Assembly (NCBI RefSeq): GCF_900108175.1
Contig: NZ_FNVO01000018.1
Coordinates: forward strand, 95,619-159,618
Direction of reading: 5' to 3'
DNA length: 64,000 nucleotides
Source: Thermomonospora echinospora
GTDB lineage: Bacteria > Actinomycetota > Actinomycetes > Streptosporangiales > Streptosporangiaceae
Shown here: piece after piece, positions 60,221-64,000 of the stretch
Position numbering within the stretch: position 1 is the first letter of the stretch
How the letters are laid out: each line of letters opens with the position of its first letter
Program-made: the position numbers and the translations under genes
The notes under the pieces: model-generated
The model's database searches: none
Told to the model about the DNA's origin: nothing
Seen by the model: only the letters and a program-made list of their open reading frames with translations

Positions 60221-61834
60221 TCATCGAGAGTCCCCTTCGTTCGCCGTTTCCCCGCGCCGGTTCCGCACGCCGTTTCCGCGCGCCGGGCCGAACGCGAGCG
60301 CGGCGGCGATGCACAGCAGCGGGGCCACCGGCGGCAGATAGCGGTAGTCGAACATCACCGTGGCCGGCGGGAGCAGGAACAGCCCCGCGCCGACCGTCCA
60401 CGGCAACAGCGCCGGGCCGCCCAGCCGCCGCCACCGCCGGGCCACTCCCCACAGCCCGAGCACAAGGACGCCCCCGAGCAGCGGGCCGCGCAGATAAACG
60501 TGCTCCTGGTAGGCCCCGAGGAATCCCGAGTACGGCTCGACGGCACGAACATGGCTCCAGCCGGAGTCGTATCTCCGGACCGTCTCGACGTCGACCCTGC
60601 CGTATCTCTTGTCCCCCGCGTCGAAGACGTAGTGGTCATAGGTGTAGGGCTCGGGGAACACCTTCCGTTTCCAGCGCAGGCCGATGAGCGACTCCTGCCA
60701 CACCGTGTTCAGGTAGTCACCGGGCTGCGCGAGGATCGCCTTACGGGCGAACTTCCCGGCCAGGGCCTCCTGCTCGGCTGAGAACCACGGCTGCATCTGG
60801 GGGTCGCGCAACTCCCCCTTCTGCGCCCAGACGTACCAGTGCGCCGGATGGCGCTTGCTCAGCGGCTCCTCCGGGCACAGCTCCTCGGTCCCGGACGGCG
60901 GGGTGAACCTCGTGCAGTCGACGAACGTGGTCACCCGCGCGTACAGGAAGATGCCGCTGCTGTTGGAGAGGGCGAACCGGCCGTGCACGGAGTGGAACCA
61001 CGTGGCGTACACGGCCACGGGGACCAGCCCGATGACGGCCGCCGCGACGACGGCCCGCCAGCCGACCCGGCGGATCAGCAGGTACCCCGTGAACAGCACC
61101 AGCAGCGGCAGGCCCACCGACCGGGTGATCGCGGCCAGGCCGAGCAGCAGCCCCGCCGCCGCCGTGGCCTTCGGCCCCGGCCTGCGCCACCAGAGCGCGA
61201 GCGTGACCGCTCCGGTGACCAGCGTGGTGAACAGCACGTCCGACATGACCATGTGCTCAAGCTGGATCTGGAACGCGTCCAGCAGCACCGGGGCGGCGGC
61301 CAGCGCCGCACCCCAGCGCGGGATCGCCGAGCGCCTGCACAGCAGGGCGTACACCATCACCGCGATGCCCAGCCCGGCCAGATGCTGAAGCGCCACCACC
61401 AGCCCGAAACTGTGGAACGGCTCCAGCGCCCGCAGCAGGAACGAATAGCCGATCGGCCGGAAGATACCGGGCCGCGGCTCCAGCGCCAGCCGCACGTACC
61501 CGTTCGTGTCCGGGAACCACATCATCGTGCGGTAGCCCAGCACCGTGACCACCCGCAGCGCCGCGCCGATGACGAGCAGCCCCAGGAACAGCCAGTGCGC
61601 ACGCAGAAAACGCCGCACCCGGCCGTCCGCTCCCGCCACGGTCCCCGCCACGGCCTCCCGCGGCCCACCCGACCGCGGCGACGGCGGCTCCCGGCGGGTG
61701 GGCTCGTCGGTCAGCTCCAGTCCCACGCGGGCCTCCAGCAGGATGCCGGCACGGCCGACAGCGGCCGTTCCGGAACCCGCGGCGCCAGAGCCGTAACGGC
61801 TCCGTCCAAGACCGACACCCGCCGCCTCCTCCAC
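60221..61834 (-). CDS. GT-C type membrane glycosyltransferase-like protein
   Basis: 537 residues with about ten TM helices. FPDTNGYVRLALEPRPGIFRPIGYSFLLRALE includes the Asp after the first TM helix, in the position of the GT-C acidic motif, and HMVMSDVLFTTLV a second one. A loop with many charged residues (residues 310–420, DYLNTVWQESLIGLRWKRKVF) lies between the membrane halves. No close family is recognised; ArnT/PMT-like by shape. A GTG further in (near 61726) could be the true start, since the first 70 residues have little character. Confidence 0.8.
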   Translation of the reverse strand: MEEAAGVGLGRSRYGSGAAGSGTAAVGRAGILLEARVGLELTDEPTRREPPSPRSGGPREAVAGTVAGADGRVRRFLRAHWLFLGLLVIGAALRVVTVLGYRTMMWFPDTNGYVRLALEPRPGIFRPIGYSFLLRALEPFHSFGLVVALQHLAGLGIAVMVYALLCRRSAIPRWGAALAAAPVLLDAFQIQLEHMVMSDVLFTTLVTGAVTLALWWRRPGPKATAAAGLLLGLAAITRSVGLPLLVLFTGYLLIRRVGWRAVVAAAVIGLVPVAVYATWFHSVHGRFALSNSSGIFLYARVTTFVDCTRFTPPSGTEELCPEEPLSKRHPAHWYVWAQKGELRDPQMQPWFSAEQEALAGKFARKAILAQPGDYLNTVWQESLIGLRWKRKVFPEPYTYDHYVFDAGDKRYGRVDVETVRRYDSGWSHVRAVEPYSGFLGAYQEHVYLRGPLLGGVLVLGLWGVARRWRRLGGPALLPWTVGAGLFLLPPATVMFDYRYLPPVAPLLCIAAALAFGPARGNGVRNRRGETANEGDSR

Positions 61835-61934
61835 TGATCGTCAACGCTCAGAAGAGGACGCCGAACGGCGGATGCCCGTTGTCACGGGGAACGAACGACC
61901 ATCGAGCGGTGGATCCGGCCGGCGCGGCCTGCGC

Positions 61935-63266
61935 TCAGCGGCCCAGCAGTCCGCGCAGGGAGGGGCGCCATGCCGGCGTCTGCTCGACCGGCGCACGGCC
62001 GCCCGGCAGGCCGAGCTGGTACAGCCGTGGACGGAAGTACCGGCGGGGGATGTCGTCGGGGTCGAAAGAGGACAGGTATTCGACGGCCGTCCGGCGCAGA
62101 TCCGGGCGCCGTCCCGGCTGCATGCAATAGGCGATCGACGTCACCAGCGGTACGAGCTTGCTTTCGACCTCCTGCGGACCGATCATAGGCGGCTGCAACG
62201 TGCCGTCGGGCATGAGCCTGGGCAAGATGGCGTCGATGATGGACGCCGGGATCCGGTTGCTGTTCTCGAACGGCTGGAGGCGGCGCAGCAACCGGACGAC
62301 GCCGAGCGTCACCGTGGGAATGCCGAAGTAACACCTCGCCGTCATCATGGCGGTAGAGCAGATGCCCACCACGAGGGCCGGGCGCGCTCGCGCGAACCAG
62401 GCCTCGGCCGGCACCGGATCGTCGATGATGACCAGGCGGGCGCCCAGCCGCTTAGCCTCGTCGGTCAGCAGCTCGAACAACCGGGGCGGAGAGTGCGGAT
62501 GCGGCTTGAAGAGCACGGTTGAATGCCCTCTGGCGACGACTCCCTGGAGCATCTCCAGATGCATCTGGTCTTCTTCATCAGGCTCGAGGATCCCCAGTTC
62601 ACTGAAGTACTGGCCGACGATGAGCGCCGCGTTGTCGTGTTCGCCCAATGTCCCGTACCTGGATATCAACGGATCGATCTCGGCACAGACCTCGTCCAGG
62701 ACCTTGAGGAAGGCCTCGCCCGGCAGCTCCTGCCCCGGTGCCCCGTACTCGCTCAGGAGATGGGGCGTCAGCCCGGGTACGAGATCGAGGTGGACGAGCC
62801 GGGAGAGCCTGCTGCCGACGCCCCTGGGAGGCGTGGCCCGTGTCGCCCCATACGTGGCGAGCCCGTCGGAGTAGACGGTCACCGTGGCCTCGTGGAAGAT
62901 GGCCGCCAAGGTCTTGGCCGGGCTGGACTGGATCGCCTCGACCGCCAGTTCCACGGGATCGGCGCCCAGCCCCCACACCTGCCGCAGCAGCCGTTCGAGC
63001 ATCGGCAGGTCCTCCGGGCGCGGATTCCAGCTCAACGGATGCTGCGGCGCGATCACCTCGTTGAGCGAGATGACCTCGTCGAACCGGGACAGCAGCGGCC
63101 GGTAACCCGGCCGCTCGTTCGGCGGCGGCGTCAGCTCGGGAATCTCAGCATCATGGCTGACCAGCAGGATCCTGCGGCGGCCGGGAGGTCCGAACAGACC
63201 CGCGTCGACGGCGGCGGCCAGCGACATCGCACCGAACAGCCTCGACGATACGAAGATCTGGGTCAC
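61935..63266 (-). CDS. Polysialyltransferase-family glycosyltransferase
   Basis: 443 residues. Start TQIFVSSRLFGAMSLAAAVDAGLFG and RRILLVSHDAEIPE match alpha-2,8-polysialyltransferase family proteins (GT52-like, PF07388) seen in actinomycetes. Later blocks are STVLFKPHPHSPPRLFELL (the HPH-type donor motif) and LVVGICSTAMMTARCYFGIPTVTLG. The acceptor and sugar in actinobacteria are not known; a sialic- or Kdn-like acid is possible because of the family. GTG at 63266 overlaps the stop of the upstream GT2 gene by four bases, so the two are coupled. Confidence 0.85.
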   Translation of the reverse strand: MTQIFVSSRLFGAMSLAAAVDAGLFGPPGRRRILLVSHDAEIPELTPPPNERPGYRPLLSRFDEVISLNEVIAPQHPLSWNPRPEDLPMLERLLRQVWGLGADPVELAVEAIQSSPAKTLAAIFHEATVTVYSDGLATYGATRATPPRGVGSRLSRLVHLDLVPGLTPHLLSEYGAPGQELPGEAFLKVLDEVCAEIDPLISRYGTLGEHDNAALIVGQYFSELGILEPDEEDQMHLEMLQGVVARGHSTVLFKPHPHSPPRLFELLTDEAKRLGARLVIIDDPVPAEAWFARARPALVVGICSTAMMTARCYFGIPTVTLGVVRLLRRLQPFENSNRIPASIIDAILPRLMPDGTLQPPMIGPQEVESKLVPLVTSIAYCMQPGRRPDLRRTAVEYLSSFDPDDIPRRYFRPRLYQLGLPGGRAPVEQTPAWRPSLRGLLGR

Positions 63267-64000
63267 CCGACTGCCTCCATGCCGACTAGTTCGGTGAGCA
63301 TCAGAGAACGCTGACGCCCTAGCGCGGGAAGAACCGAGACCAGCTGTTCCCGGTCCATGCCCCGCAGCGTCGCCCGGGCCCGCAACCGCTGGACCTGCTG
63401 CAGGTCGGGCGTCAGCCTTTCCTCGTGCTTGAGGTGCCATGCGATCAGATCGCAGTAGTTGTACAGCGCCTTAGGTCGGAATCTGTCCTGCTCAGGGTCG
63501 TCCTGCAGCTCGGCGATCACCTTGTCGAAGGCGTCGAAGAAGTGCAGTTGCCGCTCGTCCCCGATCTTGGTCAGTGAGCCGGCGACCTCCCGCCGGTAGA
63601 ACACCCCGAACAGCGAGACCACCGCGTACGAGGACGCATGGCGCAACAGCCGCCACGTCCACGGCCGGTCCTCGCAGGTGTGCAGATGTTCGTCGAAGGT
63701 CAGCAGGCCGTCGTCGGCCAGTTCCCGGCGGTAGACCCCCGACCACGCGTTGGGGTAGTCCACCATGGTCATGTCCAGTACGGGCAGGATCCCGTCCCGT
63801 GGCTTGAGCGCCACCCCCCGAACGCCCTGGGGCGCCCGGTGGATCTCCCGCCGCCTGCCGTACACCCGGATGTGGTCGGTCTTGATGAAGTCGCAGCCGA
63901 TCGCGTCGATCGCCTCGACCGCCGCGGCCAGGTAGCCGGGGGCGATCCAGTCGTCGCCGTCCAGGTAGGTGATCAGGCGTCCCGAGGAGGCGGCCAGGCC
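63263..64000 (-). CDS. GT2 family glycosyltransferase, truncated by the window end
   Basis: The gene continues beyond 64000, so its start is missing; 245 codons are visible. The visible N-terminal end reads LITYLDGDDWIAPGYLAA, the DxDD donor site of GT2 enzymes, then DYPNAWSGVYRRELADDGLLTFDEHLHTCEDRPWTWRLL, a common acceptor-side block with ED. It probably transfers a sugar to a growing surface polymer. Its stop overlaps the polysialyltransferase start by four bases. Confidence 0.88.
   Translation of the reverse strand, partial: GLAASSGRLITYLDGDDWIAPGYLAAAVEAIDAIGCDFIKTDHIRVYGRRREIHRAPQGVRGVALKPRDGILPVLDMTMVDYPNAWSGVYRRELADDGLLTFDEHLHTCEDRPWTWRLLRHASSYAVVSLFGVFYRREVAGSLTKIGDERQLHFFDAFDKVIAELQDDPEQDRFRPKALYNYCDLIAWHLKHEERLTPDLQQVQRLRARATLRGMDREQLVSVLPALGRQRSLMLTELVGMEAVG

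Noticed and set aside
1..64000. tRNA, rRNA or insertion sequences
   Set aside because: I saw no tRNA-like cloverleaf with GGTTCGAATCC-type arm, no rRNA-like stretch, and no transposase reading frame with terminal inverted repeats.

Overview
The window is about 72% GC, nearly every codon ends in G or C, and GTG starts are frequent. The gene content is that of a filamentous actinomycete. A mshA–ybjN–gpm block matches the mycobacterial mycothiol locus order, an XRE regulator/HbhA-like/DUF2516 trio is present, and there are MurT–GatD, polyprenol-phosphate-mannose synthase and TIGR03084 proteins. I infer a Streptosporangiales member (Actinomadura-like); this rests on style and gene content, not on a marker gene. 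I saw no rRNA, tRNA, CRISPR array or insertion sequence.

Layout. 0.3–10.4 kb is metabolism: phosphoglycerate mutase, YbjN, MshA, an SDR, an acyl-CoA synthetase, a TIGR03084 protein, a macro-domain protein, an epimerase, and a divergent DODA dioxygenase/MarR pair. 10.4–14.2 kb is a BlaI/M56-peptidase pair divergent from a cyanide-insensitive-type bd oxidase, with tandem BlaI-like operators touching the oxidase start codon. 14.2–20.6 kb holds a serine/threonine kinase with a TPR/Sel1 tail, a methyltransferase, an odd secreted Trp/Asp/Ser peptide, a degraded methyltransferase remnant, and an autoregulated ArsR–SRPBCC fusion with a VOC gene. 20.7–29.5 kb has an MMPL exporter divergent from TetR, an SGNH lipoprotein, the XRE–HbhA-like–DUF2516 group, a zinc peptidase and a DUF2207 protein. 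29.6–41 kb is housekeeping: asparaginase, a BKACE enzyme, Dtd, YgfZ, Fur, DedA preceded by a leader peptide and a multibranched hairpin, nitrobindin, DsrE, TerC, a metallophosphoesterase, and MurT–GatD (peptidoglycan amidation).

41–52.6 kb is the least explained part. Two tandem zinc-ribbon/one-TM paralogues converge on an operon of a HerA-type ATPase, a multispanning membrane protein and a small helical protein. The last two share a glycine/serine motif (ISGSQIA) and the small gene's 3' end is copied into a 40-bp tandem array. A Phd/VapC module and a membrane-anchored coiled-coil protein with a degenerate P-loop lie next to it. This is my best candidate for an undescribed system.

52.8–64 kb is a minus-strand surface-glycan block: two tandem acyltransferase-3 paralogues, polyprenol-phosphate-mannose synthase, two GT-C type membrane glycosyltransferases, an OafA-like acyltransferase–SGNH enzyme, a polysialyltransferase-family protein and a GT2 glycosyltransferase cut by the window end. 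Together they could make, decorate and acylate a cell-surface polymer.
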